A program made the translations under genes and the position numbers. Below are positions 45,593 to 54,047 of a stretch of 64,000 bases of DNA, piece after piece (the stretch's first letter is position 1; every line of letters begins with the position of its first letter). Origin of the DNA: Bacteroides intestinalis (lineage in GTDB: Bacteria > Bacteroidota > Bacteroidia > Bacteroidales > Bacteroidaceae). Location of the stretch: NCBI RefSeq assembly GCF_003464595.1, contig NZ_QRZF01000007.1:186001-250000 (forward strand), read 5' to 3'. The notes beneath the pieces are model-generated. The model was not told the origin of the DNA, did not search any database, and saw only the letters and a list, made by a program, of their open reading frames with translations.

Positions 45593-47167
45593 ATGAACGT
45601 GAAAAGCGGATTGCTTTTGTCGCTTCTTTTGCTTCTGGGCTCGGTGGCCGTGATGGGGCAGACGACAAAAGGATGTATTATCAGCATTGAAAATGGGGCA
45701 GTCAATGTGGATTTGACAAGTGCACAAGTGCGAGTAGGAGATTATCTGGAGGTAATTGTGAGTGGTGGTTACATGACCGATCCAGCAACGGGACGTAGAA
45801 TCAGAAAAAAAGATGAGGTACTTGGTACACTTGAAGTAGGTACTGTTTATTCTGAATATTCTGTGGCAAGACCTCATAACGCTTCTCTACTTGTGCGATT
45901 GAAAGCCGGAATGGCTGTACGGACTTCTGCAAAGGTTGTTACAGACAGTTCTCCGCAAGAGAATGTTTATCAATCTGAAAAGCCGGTTTCATCAAAAAAC
46001 AAAGCTATGGTCAACAGTTTTGTTTCTGATGGGAATACAGCCGGAGATATCGCAGTTTCAGGATCTCAAAATTTATTGGAAAATAAAGAGACTTCAGAAA
46101 GAGTCAACATAGTCATAGCACCGGCACAAGTGAATGATGTTGTACATAATGGGCATTTTGGAGATTATGTGGCAGATGTGCTAATGGAACAAATGTTGAT
46201 GTGCGATAAGGTTCGTTTATTGGATAGGAGCGTATCGAATGCACAGATAGACGAGATCAATCTTGCTGGGGATATTCTTGACCCTGCCACTACCATTCAG
46301 CGTGGAAAAGGAATTGGGGCCCGCTATATATTACAGACCACGATGCAGAAACCGGATGTGGCAAATGTGCGAACCGGTATCCCTCTGGCATCAGTAATGG
46401 GTGCGGTACAAGGGCTGACGGGAGTGAATATAGGCGCGGCTTACGGATCGAATATGAATTTTGCTACATTGAAAGCATCGGTCAATTTGTCCGTCCGTGT
46501 GGTGGATTTGCAGACGGGCGAAATTGTGTTTATGTGTTCGGGCAGTGGAAAGGCACAAGGCAAATCTCAATTATCCATGGAGTATGGCGCTTTAGGAGGA
46601 GGTGAACTGAATGGTGGAGCCGAGGATTTCAAACAGACGGTTACGGGAAAAGCCATACAACAAGCTTTTATGAGAATAGGGAGGAATTTGAAGGATTTCT
46701 TCAACGGAAAGGTGGATAGAAAAGTAGTGGGAAGTGTTTCCGGGGGAATCTCTTATGGAGATAGAATGTATGCCAAAGGGTATAAATTATATTTGGGGAC
46801 TGAAAAGTTGGATAAGGATGGGGTACGCGTTGCATTCGCTGATAAAACAGGTTTATTTTTTCAATACCAAAGAGCCAAGAGGAAAAAAGGTCTAAGCTGG
46901 GTAATGGCAATCGGGGGACTTGCTGTAGGTGTGGGAGCCGCTTCTTTATCAACAAGCTCCAGTAGCTCTTTACCTTTAGTCCTTGCAGGAACAGTTGGCA
47001 CAGCTTCTATAGTTGGAGGGGTCATTCTTAATAGTTCGGGCAGGCGAAAGTTGAAACGTATATGTTCTTCCTATAATAACAGTAATTCTCAATACAGTTA
47101 TAATGAGAATTATGGTTTCCGGTATTCTTTGTCTCTGACTTCTACCGGTCTACGTTTTACTTTTTAA
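45593..47167 (+). CDS. CsgG-family protein with N-terminal FlgT-C-like domain
   Basis: 524 residues from ATG 45593 (signal LLLSLLLLLGSVAVMGQ). Order: N-terminal domain of about 85 residues (KGCIISIENGAVNVDLTSAQVRVGDYLEV...DPATGRRIRKK...GTLEVGTVYSEYSVARP...LKAGMAVRT), which resembles the C-terminal domain of FlgT; CsgG domain (about 170-365; FGDYVADVLMEQMLMCDKVRLLDR, GARYILQTTMQ, LSVRVVDLQTGEIVFMCSGSG, QQAFMRIGRNLKDFF); a Gly-rich double hydrophobic segment (about 434-480); a Ser/Asn/Tyr-rich tail. CsgG proteins form outer-membrane pores or periplasmic assemblies. It lacks the CsgG lipobox, and no curli genes are nearby, so its export role is unproven. A two-codon ORF (ATGACATGA at 45588) overlaps the start. 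Confidence 0.78.
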   Translation: MNVKSGLLLSLLLLLGSVAVMGQTTKGCIISIENGAVNVDLTSAQVRVGDYLEVIVSGGYMTDPATGRRIRKKDEVLGTLEVGTVYSEYSVARPHNASLLVRLKAGMAVRTSAKVVTDSSPQENVYQSEKPVSSKNKAMVNSFVSDGNTAGDIAVSGSQNLLENKETSERVNIVIAPAQVNDVVHNGHFGDYVADVLMEQMLMCDKVRLLDRSVSNAQIDEINLAGDILDPATTIQRGKGIGARYILQTTMQKPDVANVRTGIPLASVMGAVQGLTGVNIGAAYGSNMNFATLKASVNLSVRVVDLQTGEIVFMCSGSGKAQGKSQLSMEYGALGGGELNGGAEDFKQTVTGKAIQQAFMRIGRNLKDFFNGKVDRKVVGSVSGGISYGDRMYAKGYKLYLGTEKLDKDGVRVAFADKTGLFFQYQRAKRKKGLSWVMAIGGLAVGVGAASLSTSSSSSLPLVLAGTVGTASIVGGVILNSSGRRKLKRICSSYNNSNSQYSYNENYGFRYSLSLTSTGLRFTF

Positions 47168-47185
47168 ATCTTAATATAGTCTGAA

Positions 47186-48289
47186 ATGAAAAAAATATTA
47201 TTATTTACAATATTCTTATTCGCTTCTTTGCTGTCAGAAGCGCAAAACATGATTCAAAGTTACGTTATCAACATCGAAAACGACAAAGCCTTTTTGGATA
47301 TAACTTCTGCTAAAATAAAGGTGGGCGATGTGTTGTCTGTTCATGAAGAAGCCGGATATATGGTACACCCGGTGACTAAAAAGAAAATCAAGAAAGAAGG
47401 TGGCATCCTTGCAGATTTGGAAATTGTGGAAGTTTATGGAGAATACTCTGTTGCAACCATATATCCGGAAGAAGCAGTTAAGAAAATAAAAGTAGGGATG
47501 ATAGCGGAAATGCCGGAATTGCCTCAAGGGCATACAGATGTATTGACGGATAATGCGGTAGATGAAGAATTGCAGATAGTTCCAACAGATGCGAATGGTA
47601 TCGTAGATCGTTATCTTCGGATAATTGGGTTGGATGAGGGAAAAACATCAATCCCTTTTCCTCCTTATTATATAAAAGGTTCTTCCTCTTATATCACTAT
47701 TAAAGATAAAATTTATACGACTCGTGATTTTCAGGCTTGTGATTGGGCGGACAAGAAGATGCATATAGCACATATAGCTTCAAAAAAAACATATAATTAC
47801 GTTTCGGTACTTAATGGAAATGAAGGTTGGTGGGGATTCGCTCAAGGGTTAGTAGGAAAGTACAAAGCTTCAGTCGTAGCGGAAGCGTGGAGAATTTTCG
47901 ATGATAAGACTGTATTTAATTTAGCGGTCTTTAATACAAAAAAATGGCAACGCGTGCTTGGTGAAAAGAGAGCCATAAAAGGTAAGCAATGCACGGGAGT
48001 AATTTTTATGGCTATTGGACAAACGCAGGATAAAGAGACTTACTATTTTGATGATGCTACTGGTCTGCCCGTCTTGGTAGAAGGGAATGGCTTTGAAACA
48101 AAATTCTTGGAATATCGGACTTTCGGAGATTTAGTCTTATGCTCAAGGCTACAAACTGTTTACTTTGGCGAACTTGCAAAAAAAAGCAAGTTGAAAGAGA
48201 CAACAATGACTTTACAAGAAGTCTGTTTTGATTGTCCGCTCGATAACTTTCTCTTTACGAAGGAAGGAGCGAAGCAGGCATTTAAATAG
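47186..48289 (+). CDS. Exported protein: FlgT-C-like N-domain plus LolA-like C-terminal part
   Basis: 367 residues with a signal peptide (LLFTIFLFASLLSEAQ). Residues about 25-108 (SYVINIENDKAFLDITSAKIKVGDVLSV...HPVTKKKIKKEG...ADLEIVEVYGEYSVATIYP...IKVGMIAEM) match the N-terminal domain of the preceding CsgG-type protein position by position. The rest (IVDRYLRIIGLDEG, GWWGFAQGLVGKYKA, YYFDDATGLPVLVEGNGFETKFLEYRTFGDLVLCSRLQTVYFGE) has the pattern of LolA-like/lipoprotein-sorting folds; this second assignment is tentative. It begins 18 bp after its partner, so the two are co-expressed and probably act together. Confidence 0.7.
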   Translation: MKKILLFTIFLFASLLSEAQNMIQSYVINIENDKAFLDITSAKIKVGDVLSVHEEAGYMVHPVTKKKIKKEGGILADLEIVEVYGEYSVATIYPEEAVKKIKVGMIAEMPELPQGHTDVLTDNAVDEELQIVPTDANGIVDRYLRIIGLDEGKTSIPFPPYYIKGSSSYITIKDKIYTTRDFQACDWADKKMHIAHIASKKTYNYVSVLNGNEGWWGFAQGLVGKYKASVVAEAWRIFDDKTVFNLAVFNTKKWQRVLGEKRAIKGKQCTGVIFMAIGQTQDKETYYFDDATGLPVLVEGNGFETKFLEYRTFGDLVLCSRLQTVYFGELAKKSKLKETTMTLQEVCFDCPLDNFLFTKEGAKQAFK

Positions 48290-48309
48290 TTGGTTATAAA
48301 TTGTAGAAT

Positions 48310-48341
48310 GTATTCCGCAACGATTGAGACGTTTTACGGAA
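48310..48341 (+). terminator. Hairpin after the CsgG/FlgT-like pair
   Basis: ATTCCGcAACG and CGTTttaCGGAAT pair around a short loop, 22 bp after the stop codon. No T run follows, so termination is uncertain. Confidence 0.4.
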
Positions 48342-48383
48342 TGTAGATGCCTTGACTTCAAAATGCCAGATTGCAAGCTCCTG

Positions 48384-48425
48384 TTTTTCTCCAGTTGGAA
48401 AAAAAATTTCCCAACTGGAGAAAAA
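48384..48425. repeat. Perfect 15-bp inverted repeat with A-rich loop
   Basis: TTTTTCTCCAGTTGG (48384-48398) and its exact complement (48411-48425) enclose a 12-nt A/T loop. Each arm contains a quasi-palindromic CCAGTTGG or CCAACTGG, 20 bp apart, which recalls the unit design of the 22-bp arrays but does not share their period. Confidence 0.75.
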
Positions 48426-48510
48426 TCCCCTCATCTGACCTGCCTTTTACGGTTTCAGCGATACACACAAAGATACTATATTTTGGCGAATTAAGTACTC
48501 CGTTTGTAGG

Positions 48511-48545
48511 GATAATAAAAAAGGAGGTGCTGCTGCATCTCCTTT
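48511..48545 (-). terminator. Terminator of the HU gene
   Basis: Minus-strand stem AAAGGAGATGC/GCACCTCCTTT (one G-U pair, 4-nt loop) followed by TTTTTATTATCC, 25 bp after the HU stop. Confidence 0.75.
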
Positions 48546-48569
48546 CCTATTCTTTATTCGTAGCCGTCT

Positions 48570-48842
48570 CTATCCGATGGCCAAAGTCAACTCCATACCA
48601 GGTTTAAACTTAGCAACTTTCTTTGCAGGAATCGTAATGCTCTGTTTGGTAGAAGGATTAATGCCCAGACGTGCTGCTCTTTCTGACACAGCAAACGTAC
48701 CGAAGCCAACCAATGATACTTTATCACCAGCCTTTAGAGCCTTTGTGATTGATGCCATGAAAGCATCCAATGCTTTCTTAGAATCCGCTTTTGTCAAACC
48801 GGACTCTGCTGCCATAGCGCTGATAAGTTCTGACTTGTTCAT
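48570..48842 (-). CDS. HU family DNA-binding protein
   Basis: 90 residues, the usual HU length. N-terminal helices MNKSELISAMAAESGLTKADSKKALDAFMASITKALKAG, then VSLVGFGTFAVSERAARLGINPSTKQSITIPAKKVAKFKPG, with the beta-arm motif GxNPSTxQxIxIPA that inserts its Pro into the minor groove. It bends and compacts DNA. Monocistronic, with its own -7 box and terminator; divergent from the rhomboid gene. Confidence 0.96.
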   Translation of the reverse strand: MNKSELISAMAAESGLTKADSKKALDAFMASITKALKAGDKVSLVGFGTFAVSERAARLGINPSTKQSITIPAKKVAKFKPGMELTLAIG

Positions 48843-48909
48843 AAATTTAAAATTTAATAATTAATATGTTACACAAAAGATATCTGCAATAGAATTTCAC
48901 AAAGCTCTA

Positions 48910-48917
48910 CAAAAATA
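48910..48917 (-). promoter_or_regulatory. -7 box of the HU gene
   Basis: Minus-strand TATTTTTG matches TAnnTTTG, about 70 bp before the HU ATG. It sits in the loop of a short palindrome GCTCTA...TAGAGC (48904-48921). Confidence 0.45.
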
Positions 48918-49023
48918 GAGCAATATTTCTGAATATCAAATAAAAACATTAAAAAAAGATTGGATTTTGGCGAAAAAAAAGGAATAGAAAGTCGTTTTTC
49001 TGTTATAGAACAGAATTTATTCG

Positions 49024-49031
49024 TATTTTTG
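49024..49031 (+). promoter_or_regulatory. -7 box of the rhomboid operon
   Basis: TATTTTTG matches TAnnTTTG, 26 bp before the ATG at 49058. Confidence 0.5.
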
Positions 49032-49057
49032 CAACTCAATGAATGAAATAACAGATT

Positions 49058-49792
49058 ATGAATGCCATACCAACAGTTACTAAGAACCTATTAATCATTA
49101 ATGTACTGGTCTTTCTTGCGACCATTGTTGCTCAAAGTTACGGCCTGGATTTAGCCCGTTATCTGGGACTTCACTTTTTTCTTGCCGATGACTTTAACAT
49201 AGCGCAACTTATCACATACATGTTCATGCATGGAGGCTTTACGCACCTTTTCTTTAACATGTTTGCCGTGTGGATGTTTGGTCGCATACTCGAGCAAGTA
49301 TGGGGACCCAAACGTTTTTTATCTTACTATATGATATGTGGTATAGGTGCAGGCTTAATCAGTATGCTGGTAACATACATACGCATCCAGGCTGCAAAGA
49401 CCGGAATGAGTCCGGAAATGATTAATACCGTATATCAGGAAGGCGCTCAAATCATGCGGGACAATATGAACTACACCTATCCATCCATGGCAAATCTGAA
49501 TGCTCTTTTAAACGGAGTTACCGTAGGAGCTTCAGGGGCCGTGTATGCCATTTTGCTGGGCTTCGGAATGTTATTCCCCAATCAGCCGCTATTCATATTT
49601 CCGTTGCCGTTTCCGATAAAAGCCAAGTACTTTGTTATCGGATACGCATTGATTGAACTGTACGCTGGTTTTGCCAACAATCCTAACGACAATGTAGCTC
49701 ACTTTGCACACTTGGGTGGTATGATATTCGGTTTTATACTGATCATGTATTGGAGAAAAAAAGACAGAGGAAATGGGTACTATTACAACTGA
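49058..49792 (+). CDS. Rhomboid intramembrane serine protease (first of pair)
   Basis: 244 residues with six predicted TM helices. Rhomboid marks: HGGFTHLFFNMFAVWMFG, WGPKRFLSYY, catalytic Ser in TVGASGAVYAILLGFG and catalytic His in VAHFAHLGGMIFGF. All catalytic parts are present. Such enzymes cut single TM helices of substrates inside the inner membrane. The substrate is unknown. Its last 20 bp overlap the start of a second rhomboid gene. Confidence 0.93.
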   Translation: MNAIPTVTKNLLIINVLVFLATIVAQSYGLDLARYLGLHFFLADDFNIAQLITYMFMHGGFTHLFFNMFAVWMFGRILEQVWGPKRFLSYYMICGIGAGLISMLVTYIRIQAAKTGMSPEMINTVYQEGAQIMRDNMNYTYPSMANLNALLNGVTVGASGAVYAILLGFGMLFPNQPLFIFPLPFPIKAKYFVIGYALIELYAGFANNPNDNVAHFAHLGGMIFGFILIMYWRKKDRGNGYYYN

Positions 49793-50663
49793 TCTTAAAG
49801 AAGCTTTTCGGAGAGGGAATATTTATATCCAACTGATTTATATCAACGTAGCCGTCTTTGTGGTTACTACGCTGACGGAAGTTATTTTGCAGCTATTCAA
49901 CCGTAGTCTTGGAGGGGTATTTGAATGGTTGGAGCTTCCTGCTTCATTTACACAATTCATCATACAGCCTTGGTCGCTGTTCACATACATGTTTATGCAT
50001 GCAGGTTTTCTGCATATTCTGTTCAACATGCTATGGCTATATTGGTTTGGCGCATTGTTCCTGATGTTCTTCTCTGCAAAGCATTTGCGGGGAGTTTATA
50101 TATTGGGAGGTATTTGCGGCGGATTGCTGTACATGGTGGCATATAACGTTTTTCCGTATTTCCGTCCGATGGTTGACTACTCATTTATGCTGGGAGCATC
50201 TGCGTCTGTGCTTGCTATTGTAGCTGCGACCGCATATCGTGAGCCGAACTACCCGATACGATTATTCCTATTTGGCACGATACGACTGAAATATCTGGCA
50301 CTGATTGTTATCGGTACTGATTTACTGTTCATCACATCCAGCAATGCAGGTGGACATATCGCCCATTTGGGTGGCGCATTAGCAGGAGTCTGGTTTGCAG
50401 CAGGATTGAGTAAAGGCAGAGACATTACGTCCTGGATTAATAAGATTCTGGATGCTATCGTTTCAGTATTCAGCTTCAAGCCTCGCAAACCCAAAATGAA
50501 AGTGCATTATGGTAACAGTCGTCAGAAAGACTACGATTACAACGCCCGCAAGAAAGTTCAGTCAGAAGAAATAGATCGCATCCTCGATAAACTAAAAAAA
50601 TCGGGATACGAAAGCCTGACTACGGAAGAAAAGAAAAGTCTTTTCGATGCGAGCAAACGATAA
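49773..50663 (+). CDS. Rhomboid intramembrane serine protease (second of pair)
   Basis: 296 residues. The rhomboid core has HAGFLHILFNMLWLYWFG, catalytic Ser in MLGASASVLAIVAATA and catalytic His in GGHIAHLGGALAG. After the last TM helix there is a basic cytosolic tail (about 225-296) ending DRILDKLKKSGYESLTTEEKKSLFDASKR, which the first rhomboid lacks and which resembles a short DUF6576-type tail. Overlaps the first gene by 20 bp, so translation is coupled; the pair may form a heteromer or share substrates. Confidence 0.92.
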   Translation: MGTITTDLKEAFRRGNIYIQLIYINVAVFVVTTLTEVILQLFNRSLGGVFEWLELPASFTQFIIQPWSLFTYMFMHAGFLHILFNMLWLYWFGALFLMFFSAKHLRGVYILGGICGGLLYMVAYNVFPYFRPMVDYSFMLGASASVLAIVAATAYREPNYPIRLFLFGTIRLKYLALIVIGTDLLFITSSNAGGHIAHLGGALAGVWFAAGLSKGRDITSWINKILDAIVSVFSFKPRKPKMKVHYGNSRQKDYDYNARKKVQSEEIDRILDKLKKSGYESLTTEEKKSLFDASKR

Positions 50664-50672
50664 TATAGAAAT

Positions 50673-51779
50673 ATGGGAATAAGGCATATTGGCAGATTCG
50701 TCGCTTATCTGATTTTAGCGGTCAACATCTTCTTCATAGGTTTGTTGCTTCTTACCGCTTACAGCCCGTATATTAAGCCGGCCGCACATCCTGTGGAGTC
50801 CTGTTTCGGACTGGCATTTCCTATCTTTCTGGTGATTAATATTTGCTTTCTGGTCTTTTGGCTTATTATCCAGAATTATAAGTTTGCATTAGTCACATTG
50901 ACAAGCCTTCTTCTATGCTATCCGCAGATACGGACTTATTTTCCTATTAATTTTCATACGAACAAGTTACCGGAAAACAGCTTCAAAGTTTTATCGTACA
51001 ATATAATGGGATTCGATGGAGCCGTTAAGAAAGACGGAGAGAACCCTATTTTAAATTATCTGAAGAACAGTGGAGCAGACATCCTATGCCTACAAGAGTA
51101 CCAGACCATTGAATCTTCTCATTATCTCAGCCAAAAAGATGTCGAGAAAGCTCTGAAAGATTATCCTTATCATAAGATTCAAACTGTAGGAAGCGGAAAA
51201 GGCCATACCAACCGGATAGCCTGTTATTCCAAATACCCCATACTTTCGTCCCGCAGATTAGATTATGCCAGCGAATACAATGGTTCTGCGGTTTATGAGC
51301 TAAAAATAGGGGAAGATACTGTAATGCTTATCAACAACCATCTGGAATCTAATAAACTGACGAAAGAAGATAAAGTTGTCTATGAAAGTATGCTCAAATC
51401 TCCCGAAACGAAAAAGGTAAAAAGCGGTGCCCGCCTGCTTATCCGCAAACTGGCAGAAGCTTCTGCCATCCGTGGTTCGCAAGCCGACAGCATCGCACAA
51501 GAAATTGCAGCGTCACAGCACCCTTACATTATCGTATGCGGTGACTTTAACGATACACCCATCTCCTACGCTCACAGAGTTATCGGCCAGGGACTGAATG
51601 ACACTTTCACACAATCGGGTCGCGGACTGGGTATCTCTTACAATCAAAACAAATTCTACTTCAGGATTGACAATATCCTGGCAAGTAAAAATCTAAAATC
51701 TTATAACTGTACGGTAGACCGATCTATAAAAGAGTCTGACCATTATCCAATCTGGTGTTATCTGAAGAAAAAAGAATAA
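50673..51779 (+). CDS. Endonuclease/exonuclease/phosphatase family membrane protein
   Basis: 368 residues. Three N-terminal TM helices (about 8-95) precede an EEP domain: FKVLSYNIMGFDG, SGADILCLQEYQT (metal Glu), NRIACYSKYPIL, INNHLES, IVCGDFNDTPISYAHRVIG (catalytic Asp/Asn) and the closing SDHYPIWCYL (catalytic His). All DNase I-fold catalytic residues are present. The domain should face the periplasm; its target could be nucleic acid, sugar or lipid phosphate. Starts 9 bp after the second rhomboid, in the same operon. Confidence 0.9.
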   Translation: MGIRHIGRFVAYLILAVNIFFIGLLLLTAYSPYIKPAAHPVESCFGLAFPIFLVINICFLVFWLIIQNYKFALVTLTSLLLCYPQIRTYFPINFHTNKLPENSFKVLSYNIMGFDGAVKKDGENPILNYLKNSGADILCLQEYQTIESSHYLSQKDVEKALKDYPYHKIQTVGSGKGHTNRIACYSKYPILSSRRLDYASEYNGSAVYELKIGEDTVMLINNHLESNKLTKEDKVVYESMLKSPETKKVKSGARLLIRKLAEASAIRGSQADSIAQEIAASQHPYIIVCGDFNDTPISYAHRVIGQGLNDTFTQSGRGLGISYNQNKFYFRIDNILASKNLKSYNCTVDRSIKESDHYPIWCYLKKKE

Positions 51780-51813
51780 AGAAAAAAATGATTAATATCT
51801 AATACTTAAAACT

Positions 51814-53898
51814 ATGTTTAAGAAGTGTATTTTTATTTTAGCTACAACTTGTATGATGTACTCCTGTACCACACAAACGGAAACAAATCCGTTTTTGTCC
51901 GAGTTCCAAACCGAACATGGCGTACCGCCCTTCGATAAAATTAAACTGGAACATTACGAACCCGCCTTTTTGAAAGGGATCGAAGAACAAAACGCGAATA
52001 TCGATGCTATAGTGAATAATTCTGAAGCACCTACTTTTGAAAATGTAATCGTTGCTCTCGACAATAGCGCCCCGATACTGGACAGGGTTAGTGCTATTTT
52101 CTATAATATGACGGATGCCGAAAAGACACCCGGCTTGAATGAACTGTCCATAAAAATAGCTCCGACATTATCAGAGCACAGCGATAATATCTCACTGAAC
52201 CAAGAGCTCTTTAAAAAAGTAAATGCCGTATACCAACAAAAAGAATCTTTGAAACTGACCACTGAACAAGAGCGTCTGTTGGAAGAGACTTATAAAGACT
52301 TTGTTCGCTCCGGTGCAAACCTTTCTCCCGAAAAGCAGACACGTCTGCGTGAGATCAACAAACAGTTGTCCACATTAGGTCTCACATTCAGCGATAATAT
52401 TCTGAATGAAAATAATGCCTTCAAACTCTATATAGACAAAGAAAAAGATCTTGCCGGACTGCCCGAGTGGTTCCGTCAAAGCGCAGCAGAAGAAGCAAAA
52501 GCAGACGGCCAGGAAGGAAAATGGCTGTTCACTTTAGGAAATGCCAGCCGACTCCCATTCCTGCAATACTCAGAAAACCGCCCGTTGCGTGAACAGATAT
52601 ACAAGGCTTATATCAATCGCGGTAACAACAATGATAAGAACGATAACAAGAAAATCATTACAGACATTGTAAGTCTTCGCCTTGAGAAAGCACAATTACT
52701 GGGCTTTGACTGTTATTCCAATTTCGTTCTGGATAACACAATGGCTAAGAACTCCACTACTGTAATGAATTTCCTGAATAACCTGTGGAGCTACTCCTTG
52801 CCGAAAGCAAAAGCCGAAGCTGCTGATTTGCAAAAGATCATGGATAAAGAAGGCAAAGGAGAAAAACTGGAAGCATGGGACTGGTGGTATTATACTGAAA
52901 AGCTTCGCAAAGAGAAGTACAATCTTGAAGAAGATGAAATCAAGCCTTACTTTAAACTGGAAAACGTACGTGAAGGAGCTTTCGCAGTTGCCAACAAGCT
53001 CTATGGCATTACATTAACGAAGCTGGAAGGTATTCCCGTATATCATCCTGACGTAGAAGTATTCGAAGTAAAAGACGCAGATGGCTCTCATATGGGCATC
53101 TTCTATGTAGACTATTTCCCACGTCCGGGCAAGAGCGGTGGTGCATGGATGAGTAACTATCGTGAACAACAAGGCGATATTCGTCCGTTGGTATGCAACG
53201 TATGCAGTTTCACCAAACCTGTAGGCGACACTCCGTCACTGTTAACAATCGATGAAGTAGAAACTCTATTCCATGAATTTGGGCACGCTCTGCACGGATT
53301 ACTGACTAAGTGTAACTATAAAGGCATTTCCGGAACAAATGTCGTACGTGACTTTGTTGAATTGCCCTCCCAGATAAATGAACATTGGGCTACTGAACCT
53401 GAAGTACTGAAAATGTATGCCAAGCATTATCAGACAGGAGAAACCATTCCCGACAGCCTTATCGAAAAGATTCTGAATCAAAAAACCTTCAATCAAGGCT
53501 TCATGACCACTGAATTACTGGCTGCTGCCATTCTGGATATGAATCTGCACAACCTGACTGACACCAAGAATCTGGATGTATTGGCATATGAGAAAGAAGC
53601 CATGAATCAATTGAATCTTATCCCCGAAATAGCCCCGCGTTATCGTACCACCTACTTCAATCATATCATTGGTGGTTATGCTGCAGGCTACTACAGCTAT
53701 TTATGGGCAAACGTATTGGATAACGATGCTTTTGAAGCTTTCAAAGAGCATGGTATCTTCGACAAAAAGACAGCAGATCTTTTCCGGTATAATGTCCTTG
53801 AAAAAGGTAATAGCGAAGACCCGATGACACTTTACAAGAATTTCCGTGGTGCTGAGCCTCAACTGGAACCAATGTTAAAAAATCGTGGAATGAAGTAA
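51814..53898 (+). CDS. M3 family metallopeptidase lipoprotein (Dcp/oligopeptidase A type)
   Basis: 694 residues with a lipobox (MMYSC after a short hydrophobic run). All-helical M3 fold with the zinc motif HEFGH at 487-491 (ETLFHEFGHALHG), followed by SQINEHWATEPEVL with the third zinc ligand, and FNHIIGGYAAGYYSYLWA near the C-terminus. It matches peptidyl-dipeptidase Dcp or oligopeptidase A. The lipid anchor places it in the envelope, where it would trim short peptides. It is 34 bp after the EEP gene. Confidence 0.95.
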   Translation: MFKKCIFILATTCMMYSCTTQTETNPFLSEFQTEHGVPPFDKIKLEHYEPAFLKGIEEQNANIDAIVNNSEAPTFENVIVALDNSAPILDRVSAIFYNMTDAEKTPGLNELSIKIAPTLSEHSDNISLNQELFKKVNAVYQQKESLKLTTEQERLLEETYKDFVRSGANLSPEKQTRLREINKQLSTLGLTFSDNILNENNAFKLYIDKEKDLAGLPEWFRQSAAEEAKADGQEGKWLFTLGNASRLPFLQYSENRPLREQIYKAYINRGNNNDKNDNKKIITDIVSLRLEKAQLLGFDCYSNFVLDNTMAKNSTTVMNFLNNLWSYSLPKAKAEAADLQKIMDKEGKGEKLEAWDWWYYTEKLRKEKYNLEEDEIKPYFKLENVREGAFAVANKLYGITLTKLEGIPVYHPDVEVFEVKDADGSHMGIFYVDYFPRPGKSGGAWMSNYREQQGDIRPLVCNVCSFTKPVGDTPSLLTIDEVETLFHEFGHALHGLLTKCNYKGISGTNVVRDFVELPSQINEHWATEPEVLKMYAKHYQTGETIPDSLIEKILNQKTFNQGFMTTELLAAAILDMNLHNLTDTKNLDVLAYEKEAMNQLNLIPEIAPRYRTTYFNHIIGGYAAGYYSYLWANVLDNDAFEAFKEHGIFDKKTADLFRYNVLEKGNSEDPMTLYKNFRGAEPQLEPMLKNRGMK

Positions 53899-53982
53899 AA
53901 TTAGTGCCATACAAAGGCAGCAAAATCATTGCCAGATGCAAATATTTGAGTTCCTTTTACTTCCGAATGTGAAAAAAAAACT

Positions 53983-53990
53983 ATATTTGC
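53983..53990 (+). promoter_or_regulatory. -7 box of secDF
   Basis: TATATTTG matches TAnnTTTG, 57 bp before the ATG at 54048. A T-rich TTTTA at 53956-53960 may be the -33 element. Confidence 0.45.
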
Positions 53991-54047
53991 AGCCTTGTAC
54001 GCTATAGAAATCAATTAATAAAGTAATCATAATAAACTAAAAGTAAC

